Assembly (NCBI GenBank): GCA_963576475.1
Contig: OY754968.1
Location: 15,527,116-15,591,115 of the forward strand
DNA from: Molanna angustata
Lineage: Eukaryota; Arthropoda; Insecta; Trichoptera; Molannidae
Length of the DNA: 64,000 bases
Direction of reading: 5' to 3'
In this document: positions 1-11,746 of the stretch, piece after piece
Layout of the letters: each line of letters starts with the position of its first letter
How positions within the stretch are numbered: the first letter of the stretch is position 1
Notes under the pieces: generated by a model
What the model was told of the DNA's origin: nothing
Databases searched by the model: none
The model's input: only the letters and a program-made list of their open reading frames with translations
Translations under genes and position numbers: made by a program

Positions 1-2
1 TT

Positions 3-89
3 AGAAAAAATGATACGTCCCCACCAATTCTTGTTTCTAGTAAAGAGACTCTTAGTAGGCTTATCCCGACTGAGCCTGGTACACAATAG
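3..89 (+). pseudogene. Possible C-terminal tail of an upstream ORF1 (partial)
   Basis: The third forward frame is open from the window edge to a TAG at 87-89 and reads as a polar peptide rich in Pro, Ser and Thr (ending ...LIPTEPGTQ). Its composition differs from the AT-driven peptides nearby. By position it could be the end of the ORF1 (gag-like) protein of the element that follows. At 28 residues this is weak; it could be chance. Confidence 0.2.
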
Positions 90-145
90 CTTTTTACTTT
101 CTCTTCTATGTCATTTCAACTTCAGACTCTATTCAATTCAAACAG

Positions 146-1204
146 GTGCTGTTCTCATCAGTTTTGATCTTGAGTAAATCATACTATTTATCAACGGTTT
201 TTAATAATAATAATATGCATACACTTTTCTCATCAGAATCAGACTTTAACGATCTTAACTGTCGTTTGCATTCAATAGATTTTAACAACTTTATAAAAGT
301 AATGCTCTCAACAGTCTTATGTGATCTTAAATATATTGCATTTGCAACGTATTTTCATGTTTTCAAACTTATGCATTTTTGTAATCTTGCATGTGAGTGT
401 GTTCTGTGTTTAACAGATTTTAACAACTTTATAAGCTTGTGCTGTTTAGTACGCTTTTCCATCATTTTTACTATAGTTTATTACCAGTTAATTTCAATAA
501 TTTCAAAAATGCACTGTCTCAACATTTTTCTTGTGATTTTGAATATGTTTTATTTTATTTTATCTGCAGCGGACTTTAATAGCTTTATACAACATGTAGT
601 TTCTGTACAAAGTGTATTTGCTCCATCGTACTTGAAGAATTTAATAAGGTACATGCCGTTATCGGCTGGTTTTGATGGCTTTCACTGTATATGTACTATC
701 TTTTTTACTGCAGGCTTTATAAATTTAATCATATATTTTTTTCATCGAACTTTTGCGATTTTCTGCTTGGCATTGTTTTCAACAAGTTTTAGGGATTTGA
801 ACGATGAGATGTTATCTTCAACAGACTTCAAATTTGTTTTGTTTGCAACACATTTTAATGAATTTATACAATATGTATTTTCTTCTTCGTACCTAAACGA
901 TTTAAAATTTGAGCAGTTGCCGGTAGGTTTTAAAGATTTTGAATCTATATGCATGGTCTTTGTAATGGCAAGCTTTACTAATTTCATACAAGTACTTTTT
1001 TCTTGGAATAAATCCGATTCTTACTCCTGCAATTCTTTACCTTCAGCAATTCTTGATTGTTTAGATTCTTGTGATTTCAAATATATTTTGTTTGTTTTAT
1101 CGTTAAAATTTCGTTCATCTTTTCTTTTGACAATTTTATGCATGTATTATTTTGAACAATTTTTCTTTTTTTATGGCAATCTCGATTTACTATCAGAATG
1201 TTAG
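146..1204 (+). CDS. Unrecognised 352-codon Phe-rich repetitive reading frame upstream of the endonuclease/RT ORF
   Basis: I do not recognise this product. The frame is open for 352 codons (first ATG at 215) in AT-rich DNA where stops should be frequent, and it overlaps the downstream pol frame by about 50 bases in a different frame. The peptide is built from degenerate ~13-residue units with a core like DFNNFI, GFDGFH, YLNDLK or FKDFES, followed by a hydrophobic stretch ending in Ser/Ala/Thr. It shows no zinc knuckle, RRM or coiled coil expected of a non-LTR ORF1. Alternatives are a repeat-built 5' UTR or promoter that happens to be open, or coding on the other strand (81 open codons at 742-987, Lys/Asn/Ser-rich). 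Confidence 0.3.
   Translation: MLFSSVLILSKSYYLSTVFNNNNMHTLFSSESDFNDLNCRLHSIDFNNFIKVMLSTVLCDLKYIAFATYFHVFKLMHFCNLACECVLCLTDFNNFISLCCLVRFSIIFTIVYYQLISIISKMHCLNIFLVILNMFYFILSAADFNSFIQHVVSVQSVFAPSYLKNLIRYMPLSAGFDGFHCICTIFFTAGFINLIIYFFHRTFAIFCLALFSTSFRDLNDEMLSSTDFKFVLFATHFNEFIQYVFSSSYLNDLKFEQLPVGFKDFESICMVFVMASFTNFIQVLFSWNKSDSYSCNSLPSAILDCLDSCDFKYILFVLSLKFRSSFLLTILCMYYFEQFFFFYGNLDLLSEC
235..1090 (+). repeat. Degenerate ~39-bp tandem repeats
   Basis: A core resembling GATTTTAACAACTTTATA recurs near 277, 415, 570, 665, 712, 790, 850, 925 and 970 with variable spacing, often preceded by a Ser/Thr-like TCAACA or TCTGCAG string. In several places the spacing is close to 39-45 bases, so the repeats stay in phase with the 146-1204 frame. 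Copies are diverged, so the array is old or under relaxed constraint. Confidence 0.5.
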
Positions 1205-4027
1205 AAGTATCAAGAACAAATTGCAGGAGTTTATGTTGGAAGTTTTGAATAATTGCTATGATGTTATATGCCTCACGGAGACATGGCTGAACCAACATAT
1301 TTCCGATAGCGAGCTAATTGATGAAAGGTACAATGTTTTTAGACGAGATCGCTCAATAGAAACTTCTGATAAGCGTATAGGAGGTGGAGTATTGATCGCT
1401 GTCAGAAAGGATCTTTTTGTTGTTCAGAGACGCGATTGGCAGACATGTGTTAATGATCTTTGGATTTGTCTAAAGCTTTCTAAAGCGGACAGTACATCAT
1501 TTAACCTGGGCTTGGTGTATTTGCCACCTGATGAGTCGTCTGAAAGGCTCAAGTCATTCCATGACAAGGTAAACACAATTTGCATTAATACCAATTCCAA
1601 CACTTATAACATTTTAGTCGGCGACTTTAATTTACCCAGCATATCATGGACACCTCGACCAGAACTTCTATCACTGACGGGCTCTGCTAGCCTCAAAGTA
1701 TCGTCTTTCCTTGATTTTATTTCCTCGTCGGGTTTATTTCAATTCAATGGTGTTTTGAACGCCAGTTCCAGAACTCTTGATTTGGTTTTGAGTGATATCA
1801 AGACAATTACCGTTAAAGCAGCCCAGCCATTGGTTATGGTCGATGATTATCACCCTCCTCTTGAAATCGAGGTTAGAGTTGGTCGGGGTAGGTGCCTGCG
1901 TACAGACCCTGACTCTTTGAAATATAATTTTAACAAAACTGACTATAACGAATGTACTAAAGAATTGTCACTCATTGACTGGAATGTACTAACGGGCATG
2001 GACATAAACCATTGTGTGGAATACTTTTATAACAATATCTGGGAGATAATTGACAAACATACACCAATATATAGACGGACATCGAGAGCTTATCCCAATT
2101 GGTTCAGTGGTGCTCTGATCAGAGTTCTGAGGGATAAGGATAAGTTTCACCATAGATTCAAACGTTTTGGTAATCTCATAGATTATAACACCTTCTCTTT
2201 ATTGAGATCCAGATCTAAAAGACTTATAAGAGAATGCTATAGATCATACATCGCTAATGTTGAGGACTCAATAAAGAGTAACATGAAAAGTTTTTGGGGG
2301 TTTATTAAATCTAAGAAAAGCTCACAAGCGATTCCTCGTGTAATGCACTTAAGCAATGTATCTTCATCTAATGGTCATGAAATTGTGGAATTATTTTCAA
2401 AGTATTTTTCATCTGTTTTTGGTATTAATACGTCGACGGAGGCTGACGTAGTACTCCCAAACCAATCATACGAGATTAGTTACTCTATCTTTTCTGTTAG
2501 CTTGTCCGAGAAGGAAGTACGTGACAAGATGCTTAACCTCGATCCCAATAAGGGACCGGGACCTGATAAAATCCCACCATCATTCATAAAAAAGTGTGCC
2601 GATCATCTTGCCAGGCCTTTGCATATTATTTACGACAAATCTCTGTTAACTGGGGAATTTCCTGAACTCTGGAAGATGGCTAACATAACGCCAATTTATA
2701 AATCTGGCGATAGAGAAGATATTTCTAATTATCGCCCAATAAGTCTTCTATCAAGCTTTGGTAAGATATTTGAGTCTCTAGTATACGGTCGAATACTTAA
2801 TCACTTCAAACAGCTACTCAGTCCGTCCCAGCATGGTTTCATCAATGGGCGTTCTACAACGAGTAACCTGCTGGAATATGTTGACTATCTTAAGTTGACT
2901 GTTGGTGAACGCAAACAGGTAGACACAATCTATACTGATTTCCGTAAGGCGTTTGATAAGGTTGATCATGGTATACTCTATAAAAAGTTAGAAGCAACGG
3001 GAATTCACGGCAATCTTCTAAGATGGCTGAAATCCTACATAAGTGGAAGAATCCAGACTGTATGTGTGAATGGTTTTGAGTCTTCGCCTTCCACTGTAAC
3101 GTCGGGTGTCCCCCAGGGTTCCCACTTAGGCCCATTATTGTTTAATATTTTCATAAATGATCTCCCGGCCATCCTTAGTTGTGATTGTTGTTATACGCAG
3201 ACGACCTAAAGATCTTTAAGAACATTAATAACTTCAATGACTGTCTACATTTACAATCCAACCTTGATGCTATCAACACGTGGTGCGAATCCAATAAAAT
3301 GGAATTAAACGTCGAAAAATGTTTAATTATAGGATTCTCCAGAAAACGCACAACAATTCATTTCGACTATAAGCTGGGCAATATTCCATTAAAAAGGGTT
3401 GACTCAATACGGGATCTTGGGGTAATATTTGACTCTGGACTGACGTTCAAGTGTCATATAGACGACATTGTGGCTCGCGCAAGACGAACAGCAGGGTTCG
3501 TCTTGAGAACAGCAAAACCTTTCAAGAGAAATGAAAGTCTGATCACCCTGTTCCGTTCACTGGTGCAGAGCATACTTGAATACAACTCATGTGTTTGGAG
3601 TCCTCACTATGGAGTTGACATCGACCCGATAGAATCTGTCCAAAAATATTTTTTAAGAGTCATCACAAATAGAGCAGGGCTGTGTAATAGGTTGAGGACT
3701 TACGATGAACGTTTAGACTATTTCGGAACTACTAAACTCGAGACTAGACGACAAATACATGACTTTACTATACTTCACAAAATTGTTAATGGTATCATAG
3801 ATTCGAGACTTTTACAATACATACAATTTAACATTCCTAGAAGATCGTTGAGATTTGCCAATACCTTTCATGTCAGCATGCTTCGTACTAGCTTTATGTA
3901 TTACAGTCCTATACCAAGAATGTGTAGACAGTATAATGAGGTGACAAGGGAGTATCCTGATCTTGACGTGTTTGCCGATTCGCTGTCTGCTTTTAAGAAA
4001 AAAGTTAAGTTACGCCTATTGGTTTAG
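1173..4027 (+). pseudogene. Non-LTR pol: endonuclease + reverse transcriptase, one frameshift
   Basis: The open frame reaches back to a TTG at 1152, but the first ATG is 1173. An exonuclease-endonuclease-phosphatase domain fills about the first 240 residues: YYQNVRSIKNK at the start, Glu in LTETWL, GDFN near residue 156 and an Asp/His pair in DDYHPPL near 229. RT follows: YRPISLL near 525, motif A YTDFRKAFDKVDH near 593, motif B GVPQGSHLGPLLFN near 650. The frame ends at TAA/TGA-type stop context at 3209 just after a shift; motif C (YADDLKIF) and the thumb-like C-terminal region are read from 3185 to 4027 in another frame. The offset fits loss of one base (or gain of two). Apart from this the body is intact, so the copy looks young but inactive. 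Confidence 0.88.
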
Positions 4028-4320
4028 AATGTCTCCGTGAAATTTAAATTGAAATTAAAATTTACTTGATGTTTGAATGCTATTGCATATTCTGTTAAGG
4101 ATTTTTTTCATTTTTTACTGTTTCTTAAAATGTCTAATTGTTGTTTAATGGATGTAGTATATACATATATATATATGTGTAATTAATGCTTTAATTTAAT
4201 AATAGCTCATGAAATTTATTAATGTTGTGTGCATCCATTATTGGAAGTCCAGCATACTCATAGATAAAAACAAATATTTTGACATGAAAGTTATAAGCTG
4301 GATTTCTGTTGATGCGCCTT

Positions 4321-4349
4321 TATAAATAAATAAATAAATAAATAAATTT
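4321..4349 (+). repeat. TAAA microsatellite, 3' tail of the element
   Basis: About seven TAAA/AAAT units directly follow the 3' UTR. Short tandem tails of this kind mark the 3' end of jockey/CR1-group copies and set the right boundary here. Confidence 0.85.
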
Positions 4350-5850
4350 CTTTCCAATGCACGAGTTCTCTAATATCGAATAGTAAAAAAAGTAGCCGAA
4401 TATCGAATAGTTGCCGAATATTCTTGGCATCTCTAATAAATAACTTCGTATACCTACTAGATTAAAATATTAATTCACTAAAACAATAATTAAAAAACGA
4501 ATATATAAATACAATATGAATTTAAATTGAACTTAAAACGACAAATTTTAGTGGTACGTACCTATTTATTGTATTCAAAATAATCTATATAAATTCATAT
4601 ATTTAATATGCTAGATAGCATTATAAATAAGTATCTTACCTAGTCACTTTAAAATATTACTTAATAATATTTTTCATTACATATCAATAAATGTATAATA
4701 AAACAATGTAGACATTTGACCAATACAAACCGGCATAAATAATTCGCCCCTTGGTGTTAAAATTGAAACTAACGCTAACGGCTAGAACTGATAATAAGAT
4801 ATTTGACGTTTTTCTCGCATGCAAAATCAAAACTTTAATATAAAAAAAACTCTCGAGGATTCTTTGAGAGGGTGCTATATTTTGATGCCAGATGTCATTG
4901 AAGTTTGGGATTAAGATATTATATAACGTTGAATAATTTCTGTCCGCTAAATTTCGTTATTGATACCTACACTTTTGTATATGAAAAACTCGATTTCTAA
5001 TCTTCCCAGAAATCGAGTTTGTTGTCATTTTGTATAAAAATTTGAATTTTCAAACATAAATATCTGGGATTCTAGACGTTCATTTTTGATCAAATAAATT
5101 AGGTGTATTTTTTATTGTACCTGTCAATATCTCTGCAAAATTTGACGGTCATAGGACAAAATGGAAAAAAGTGAAAAAGTTCGTGTATATAATGTTCCGC
5201 AAATTTTTCGTAGGGACGGTATTTTAATACATTCTTTTGTATGGGACTGTATTTTAGTATATGTAGGTAAAATTTTCAGTACAATTTTCGTATGGGAATT
5301 TTAGTATTTGATAATTTAGGTATTTGAGTACAGATGAAAGGTGGTTGGGACTTGCGTCACGGGCCCTTACTAACGTGGGCCCATGATGAAATAAATGATA
5401 ATATGAAAATATATGCCTACCTACAATGCAGACAAGATTGACCGTAGGAATTTACGAGTCCATCAGTGTGGTAGGTACCTAACACTATATTAACTTGCCT
5501 AAATTCATGCAAAATCACGAACCTGTTGGTACCTACTATTATGGATAACCAATATTATGTGATATATTATAATTATTGTGCATACATTCTCAAAGACTAT
5601 TAAACACGTTGCTTACATACCTATATTAACGACCGAATTATATTATAGAATACAAAATTTCCTTGTAGATGAAAAATAAAATACACTCTAAAGCTGATAA
5701 GCTAGTGACTGATATGGGTTTTTTTTTATAAATAATGTAATTATAGAATATGCTAAAGAGTTGCTGAGCAATATTATGTGCAATTAAATCAGTACGTTAA
5801 AATCAATAATTTTCAAAAAAAATATTTACGAAAAAAGTATACTCTGTAAG
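4350..5850. other. AT-rich stretch, no gene seen
   Basis: No coding signal or clear repeat structure except the short segment at 4366-4436. An inexact echo of GTATGGGA...TTTTAGTAT occurs at about 5210-5310. No promoter or RNA gene recognised. Confidence 0.6.
4366..4436 (-). mobile_element. Possible hAT-like terminal fragment
   Basis: On the minus strand it reads TTAGAGATGCCAAGAATATT followed by repeated CGAATAT/CGATATTCGGC words. TAGAGATG-type ends with subterminal CGAATATTCG words resemble hAT transposon termini. No partner terminus was found, so this is a weak call. Confidence 0.25.
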
Positions 5851-6012
5851 TCGCACTATGGTCCATTCGATCAAAGCTCTTTTCACTTTCTTGACCGCAA
5901 CTGAAGTAAAAATTGCGATGCACCATTATCACGTTATCATACTGCAGCGAGTAATGCACAAAGAAACGAAGCTAAAAACAGTACCTACAACTGGGAATGG
6001 ACCATAGCGCGA
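5851..6012. mobile_element. Small inverted-repeat element (MITE-like, ~162 bp)
   Basis: TCGCACTATGGTCCATT (5851-5867) is matched in reverse complement by 5996-6012 with one mismatch. The interior is non-coding. Target duplication is unclear (GTAA occurs near both ends but not flush). Superfamily unknown. Confidence 0.5.
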
Positions 6013-6378
6013 GTAATCCAGGGTTAACCATAAGAGACTAAAATTGTCATACATAATACAATTCTGTTATCGAATTAGACATAATAAGCAAGAGTTTAAA
6101 TGAAGAATTAATGACATCTGAATGAGATAGCTTGGAAGGCTGTATACTTTTAATTTTATTTCATTCTTATTTATTAATAAACAAAACCAGTTAATAAAAA
6201 ATATAAATATCAATTGCAGCAATAATTACTGTAATATCCAGGACCTTCATTTTGTTTCTTTCAAGATTTTGTAACTGGGAATCAACTCACCTGAAACAAA
6301 AAAAAATGAACATTTAAATTGTTGTCGCAAAACTTACGTTTGTATTATTATATTAAGAAACATAGCAGATATTTAAAG
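6013..6378. other. No feature seen
   Basis: AT-rich, no coding or repeat signal that I can support. Confidence 0.5.
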
Positions 6379-6460
6379 TGAACGAAATCAATCGAGGCAG
6401 GATTCTAACTCGCGTCCATTGGATTAGGGTCCTACTAATCCGACCTGCTACCGAACCGTG
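6379..6460 (-). mobile_element. SINE1 fragment (tRNA-derived), minus strand
   Basis: A diverged and shortened copy of the SINE seen in better shape at 33960, 50200 and 24704. The reverse complement keeps the B-box region and the anticodon-arm segment, but the A box is damaged. The tail portion is absent. Confidence 0.6.
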
Positions 6461-7432
6461 TAAAAATAGCTGTATTACATTTGTCTAAACTTTCCCATTT
6501 AATGATAAAATTCAAATACTGAAATGAATTTGACGTATTTCGGATTGATTACTGCAACGTTATTTTATAGCAACGGATTACTGCGAGAGCAAGGTTGCTT
6601 GGTTCACAGACTATCAACCATTTTATAGAGACAGACAGAGTCATAAAGTGACTACTTCATAATGATCGATAGAGCGAGTGGTTCTATAAAATATTACAAA
6701 TCCCCACCAAATTTGTTTTAACCACGAGTTTTGCAGTTATTTTGTACCACTGGCTTCAAAGCAATCGCTTCTACGTGACAAAGGTTGATAAAAAGGTTTA
6801 CTCCGGAAATATTTTTAAAATTGCTCATAAATTAAATTCAATTTATCCACTAAAAGTAGGTTCTTATGTAATTAAAAATTTAATTCAAAATGTTTTCAAT
6901 AATATCCCAATAGCAACACATATTTACAAGTAGAAATATACAAGGACAATTACATTATTTCTATCATATTCAAATTTTAAACAAACATATTTTTTAGTTC
7001 GTTATATTCAAGAAAAAAATGTGGGTACCCACGTGTGAATTTTGAATACTTACTACGATTTTTATTTATATTTATACTTTATTATATTTACGCCACGCCA
7101 CTGTGTAAGAGAAATGCGTTTATTTATTAAGTCAAGTAAGAAACTTTACCAATATTACCTCCCTTAGCGAATGTGACGTTTTCATTATTGATGATTGTGA
7201 CACAATTACAAACTTTCACCAAGAGAGATACTTACAAATTCGAGACACATAACTTTCCTGTAATTTCAGTAACAACCCCATGAAAATAATTCCAAAGTAG
7301 AAAACGAAGTTTTAATAATATGACAGCCTTTAATTTTGGAATGGGCACCTGCGTCAATTTATACTAACAATAAATTTAACCGATACTTGAAACGAGATGA
7401 TATTTTTTGTCATTTAACCTAGCCGTCAACAC
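6461..7432. other. AT-rich stretch, no gene seen
   Basis: A 63-codon open frame at 6742-6933 has no recognisable motif and simple composition, so I do not call it a gene. Confidence 0.5.
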
Positions 7433-8170
7433 AGGCGCAGCGGACGGAGCGCATCAGATGGAATTTAGAATTCTTTGTATAGGAATTCATACAAGTGCGT
7501 CCACTGATCGGCATCGGACGGAGCGCGTGCAACAGAATGCCGACGCCCGCGCCGTTGCTAGGAGATGCAAAAATCCGATCGGATCTGTCATTGTTGTATG
7601 TGCATTTTTTATGGTGATGTCATACCGCCTTTTTTATGAACAATTGTCATTTAAATTTTCTTATGAACTTTATTTTATTGATTTGTATATACCACGTTAT
7701 TGAAATTAAAATTGCGACCGGTTTCGGGAGTAACCGTTCCCTCAGGTAGATTTTCAACATTTTCATAATTTGTATGTAATTAGATAGTGGAAGTATCTCG
7801 AACATAATATTATAAACTCGAATGTTTTGATTTTTGTCCACGCAAAATCACGCGAAAAGGGCTGAAAGATTTTGGATGAAATTTGGCATTTAGATATGTA
7901 GTTACATATTATATCATATCCTAGAAAAATGTATGGGCTATATTTTTTTCACATTCATTCTTATTATTTTTATTGTATAAAATCATTTAGGAGCAGAGCA
8001 AATGTTTACCAAGCCGAAAAAAAAAACATTTTTGTATTTGCATTTTTATTGGAAAATTGTCAACAAATTCAAATTCCAGTTGTGTTGGCAATCATATTTG
8101 TGCGCCTCTGTAGAAGCACAGCCAAAAACAAATCCGTCCGATGCGCTACGTGCAATCCGTCCGCTGCGTC
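7433..8170. mobile_element. Inverted-repeat DNA element candidate (~740 bp)
   Basis: The left end reads GGCGCAGCGGACGGA followed by GCGCATC; the right end, reverse complemented, reads GACGCAGCGGACGGA followed by a GCGCATC a few bases later. The matched GC-rich ends contrast with the AT-rich interior. The interior carries no transposase I can recognise. Target duplication is obscured because a SINE abuts the right end. Confidence 0.5.
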
Positions 8171-8334
8171 TATATTTTTTTTTTTTTTTTTTAAATGAAT
8201 ATGTCCTTGTTAAACAAGTACATATACATCTTCCTACGTTCCCTAAACTAAGCATAAATGCTTGTCCTATAGGTGAACGACATCGGTCGAGGCAGGATTC
8301 GAACTCGCGACCACTGGATTACTAACCCAGCGCT
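8171..8334 (-). mobile_element. SINE1 copy, minus strand, 5' truncated
   Basis: The T-run at the left is the poly-A tail of a minus-strand SINE. The body word (AATATGTCCTTGTTAAAC in plus orientation) and the B box (GATTCGAACTC in plus orientation) match the other copies. It ends within the anticodon arm, so the A box is missing. Confidence 0.85.
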
Positions 8335-8700
8335 ATATATGAACGCTAGCTTTAAGAGTTTATACGATTTGTTGATACTGCAAAAAACCTTATAAAACGT
8401 TTTAATCTTCTTTTTTCATTGCTTTACTAAGTAATAGGCCTTTGAATCGGTTCCTAACTTTACTTAAAGACACCGAATATATTATTTTAATGTCATATAA
8501 AATGACCCTTGATGAAGAATTATTTTTCAATTTTGGGGGAAATATCTGTGATCATTAAAATTTGGTGTATAATACGACACGAAAAATATTTACATTTCAT
8601 ATTTTGAAGCTTTAATAAAAATTAACTGAACAATAAAGTAGAACATTCAATTATTAAAATATATAGGTACATGTTCAAGGAACGAGTTTTGTCATAAAAT
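8335..8700. other. No feature seen
   Basis: AT-rich, no coding signal. Confidence 0.5.
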
Positions 8701-8782
8701 TAAACAGTCTTATTCATAATAACTTATGTTAGGTTTAAAACAGTGTATGTATAACAACAGTACTGGAAATCCCTATTCATAA

Positions 8783-10070
8783 TTTTATTTTATTTATTTT
8801 ATTTTTATTTTATTTATTTAGGTTAAATATACAGGATTAAACCTACAATTATTTTACACGATTAATCATAAAAAAATAATTACATCAAATTTGTATAACA
8901 TTTCAAATTTCAAAGTATAAAAATTAAAACAAACCAAAAGCATACAAGGTAGTAGGCATAAAATCAAAAGAAATCAAAGCATACAAGGGTCATTCGCTTG
9001 TTTACAAAAATATAATCGAAGTAGGTAGGAAAGAAACAACCAAAAAAATTCGCACCTACATACATAACATTAACTATCCCGCATTGCATACTATGTGGGC
9101 ACAGATTGCACAAGCTCCACAAATCAAGGCAAGAAAATACATTTTTTAAATTCATTTAACTCTGAGAAAATATCTACAAGAGGTCTGGACAACGATATCA
9201 TATTAAAATCGCGAGTAATTCTAGGGAGGGGGGAGAAATATCCTATATTAGTTTTATATGAATTTAAAATAAAAAAGTCCCGAGATCTTGTATACATTTT
9301 TTTTACGTTAAAATTTAATAGACGCAGTATATTGGGGGCATCTAGTCTGCCATTGACGACATTATATAGGCAAATTAAACCAACCATTCTTCTTCTTTCC
9401 TTCAGGGAGTTTATTTTATAAAAGTTCATTTTTTTTCGTATGTATCTAGATTTGATTTCTTTGAGCGATAAGCCAGAATCCTGAGGAACTTTTTTTGAAT
9501 TCCCTCAATTCTCTGACTATGCACTTCATAATTCGGTGACCAAATAACCGAATTATATTCTAAAACAGAAACTACGAGACTTTTGTATAGACTCAATGCT
9601 ACTGTTTGGTCCGAAAAGTCCTTTGTCTGCCTGCATATAAACCCTTGTAGTTTAGAAGCTTTTTTGGCTATTTCATCTATATGCGCGTCATATTTAAGTT
9701 TAAAATCGAATAGGACTCCTAAATCTCTCACAGTATCACATATTGCTAAATAATTGTTGTTTATGTTGTACTGGAAAGATATTTTAGATTTATTATTTGT
9801 GAAGGAAATATATTGGCACTTGCTGTAGTTAAAATAAAGGTCATTAAGTTTACACCAAGTATATAGGGAGGCAAGGTCCTTCTGCAGTAGATTACAGTCT
9901 GTGATAGATTCTATTTTACGGTACAGTTTTAGATCGTCGGCAAAAAGCAAAAATTCAGAGTATTTAATTGACGAGGCTATGTCGTTTATGAATAATAAAA
10001 ATAGAAGCAGTCCAAGTAGTGATCCTTGTGCGATTCCCGATGTTGTTTTATAATAGCATATATAAGGCAA
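8783..10070 (-). mobile_element. 5'-truncated jockey/CR1-like retrotransposon, minus strand
   Basis: The TTTTATTTA-rich tract at 8783-8820 is the 3' tail of a minus-strand copy. It is followed by ~300 bp of 3' UTR and then RT coding remnants. The right (5') edge lies about 10060-10075, just upstream of RT motif B, so most of the element was never copied or was lost. Confidence 0.85.
9124..10070 (-). pseudogene. RT C-terminal half, frameshifted
   Basis: Read right to left the frame begins at motif B (GIAQGSLLGLLLF), continues through motif C (LFADDLKLY), a WCKLNDL segment and the LEYNSVIWSP segment, then stops near 9426. The rest (LKERRRMVGLICLYNVVNGR and onward) is in another frame at 9124-9429. 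The same order of blocks occurs in the element at 1-4349, so the two are related but clearly different families. Confidence 0.85.
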
Positions 10071-10121
10071 TAATGCTATATAACGGCTACATTACTCCTA
10101 TATAAGATAAACACGGTTCCA

Positions 10122-10560
10122 GTTGTTTTAACAGCAATATAAGAAGAGTATAGGGACCGAATATTTCCGATAATTCTCGAATGTTACCGATGGTCGCAAT
10201 TCATGTCAATCATTTTTGACATTTGTGAAGCAACGTTTTCTATTTCAGCTCACAAATTAATAAAGTTGTTTTAACAGCAATATAAGAAGAGTATAGGGAC
10301 CGAATATTTCCGATAATTCTCGAATGTTACCGATGGTCGCAATTCATGTCAATCATTTTTGACATTTGTGAAGCAACGTTTTCTATTTCAGCTCACAAAT
10401 TAATAAAGTTGTTTTAACAGCAATATAAGAAGAGTATAGGGACCGAATATTTCCGATAATTCTCGAATGTTACCGATGGTCGCAATTCATGTCAATCATT
10501 TTTGACATTTGTGAAGCAACGTGAATATTTGTTTTCTATTTCAGCTCACAAATTAATAAA
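10122..10560 (+). repeat. 143-bp tandem triplication
   Basis: The unit starting GTTGTTTTAACAGCAATATA begins at 10122, 10265 and 10408, exactly 143 bases apart. Copies are nearly identical; the third has a ~9-base insertion near its end (GTGAATATTT). No open frame spans it. The near-identity points to recent duplication or an assembly effect. Confidence 0.95.
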
Positions 10561-10728
10561 ACAACAAATAATTATAAATACGGCCAAACGTATTATATCG
10601 CGTCTTAATATGATGTAAACGAATTACAAATAATATTTGTTATGACAAATATTATACCACTATATAAACTATATATACCCACTGGCACTGACAGATAATT
10701 TGAGAAGGCTATATTAATTTGATTACAT

Positions 10729-10865
10729 GAAAATTCTTCGAAACACAATTCTTCGAATGCGCAATTGTACGAATAACAATTTTTCGAAAATCAGTTATCA
10801 GAATGACAACTATCCGAAAGCAAATTATTCGAACTAACATTTGTTGGAAAACCAATTGACCGAAT
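10729..10865 (+). repeat. ~15-bp TTCGAA subrepeat array, left arm
   Basis: About nine consecutive units, most containing TTCGAA or a one-base variant between AATT words. In reverse complement it matches the outer part of the right arm over about 45 bases. Confidence 0.85.
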
Positions 10866-11607
10866 TTAATATATTTTTGTGTCATTATGTTGCCTCCTTT
10901 GACATATTTGTTACCAGTAAAATATATTCGATGAAGACTATTATTACTTGTATTATTGTGGGTACCTACGTATGTTTGCACATTTTTAATAACTGATGTT
11001 TGACAGCGCGGGATAGCCTAGTTTGTACACCAGTTTTTGATTTTGACATATCATGTACAGACAGTGTATCTAGTATTCACACCAATTTAGTTATTTTATT
11101 TTAATATTATAGTTACTTTTTTAATATATAATGCAACTGGCTCAAGCCAGTCGCAATTATAACTACAAACAAACCTAACCAACCTATTTTTACCAAAGCT
11201 TTGTAGGTTTAGGTTTAAAAAATCGGTGTACATCCTAGAATATCTGACAGCGCGTTGCATCGCCATGTTGTTTATTCCATAGATTTTTATAATACATTAT
11301 ACTATGTAGATGTAATAAAAGTTTGTCATGGAATATCGCGCGTTTGACGTTTTGGTTATTAACATATTTCAGTTTTCCTTACATTTCAACACATCTTAAA
11401 TAACTTTTTTCTAAATCTAAATTAACAAAGTGTTTTTTACGACAAATAAATCCGAAAACAATTACGTAAAAACTACAACGTCAAAAATCCCCCGGAAAAA
11501 TGCCTCACTTCGATTCATACAAAATTTGCTAACTACGACATCTAGTATATTATAATAAAAATCTATGGTTTATTCCTTTCACAATACTACCAACATGACG
11601 TCATAAA

Positions 11608-11746
11608 AATTCGAACAATTGTAAATTCTGATAATTGTGTGTTCGGAAAATTGTTTTTCGAAAAAATGTGATTCGAATAATTGCCATTCGTAAAATTGAT
11701 TTTCGTACAATTGAGCATTCGAATAATTGTTTTTCGAATAATTTTC
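11608..11746 (-). repeat. ~15-bp TTCGAA subrepeat array, right arm
   Basis: About nine units of the form AATAATTGNNNTTCG, the inverted counterpart of the left array. The outermost units pair best with the left arm, and inner units have drifted. Confidence 0.85.

Larger units (their letters stand above)
1..4349 (+). mobile_element. Non-LTR retrotransposon (jockey/CR1-like), nearly full length, cut by the window start
   Basis: Contains an apurinic-type endonuclease plus reverse transcriptase coding region (1173-4027), a ~300-bp 3' UTR and a terminal TAAA microsatellite tail, which is the usual layout of jockey/CR1-group non-LTR elements. The left end lies outside the window, so its 5' boundary and target-site duplication cannot be judged. 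The upstream 1.1 kb is unusual (see separate entries). I infer the clade from the overall RT/EN style, not from a search. Confidence 0.85.

Noticed and set aside
6742..6933. 63-codon Asn/Ile/Lys-rich frame
   Set aside because: Short, composition expected of AT-rich DNA, no motif and no neighbouring gene structure.
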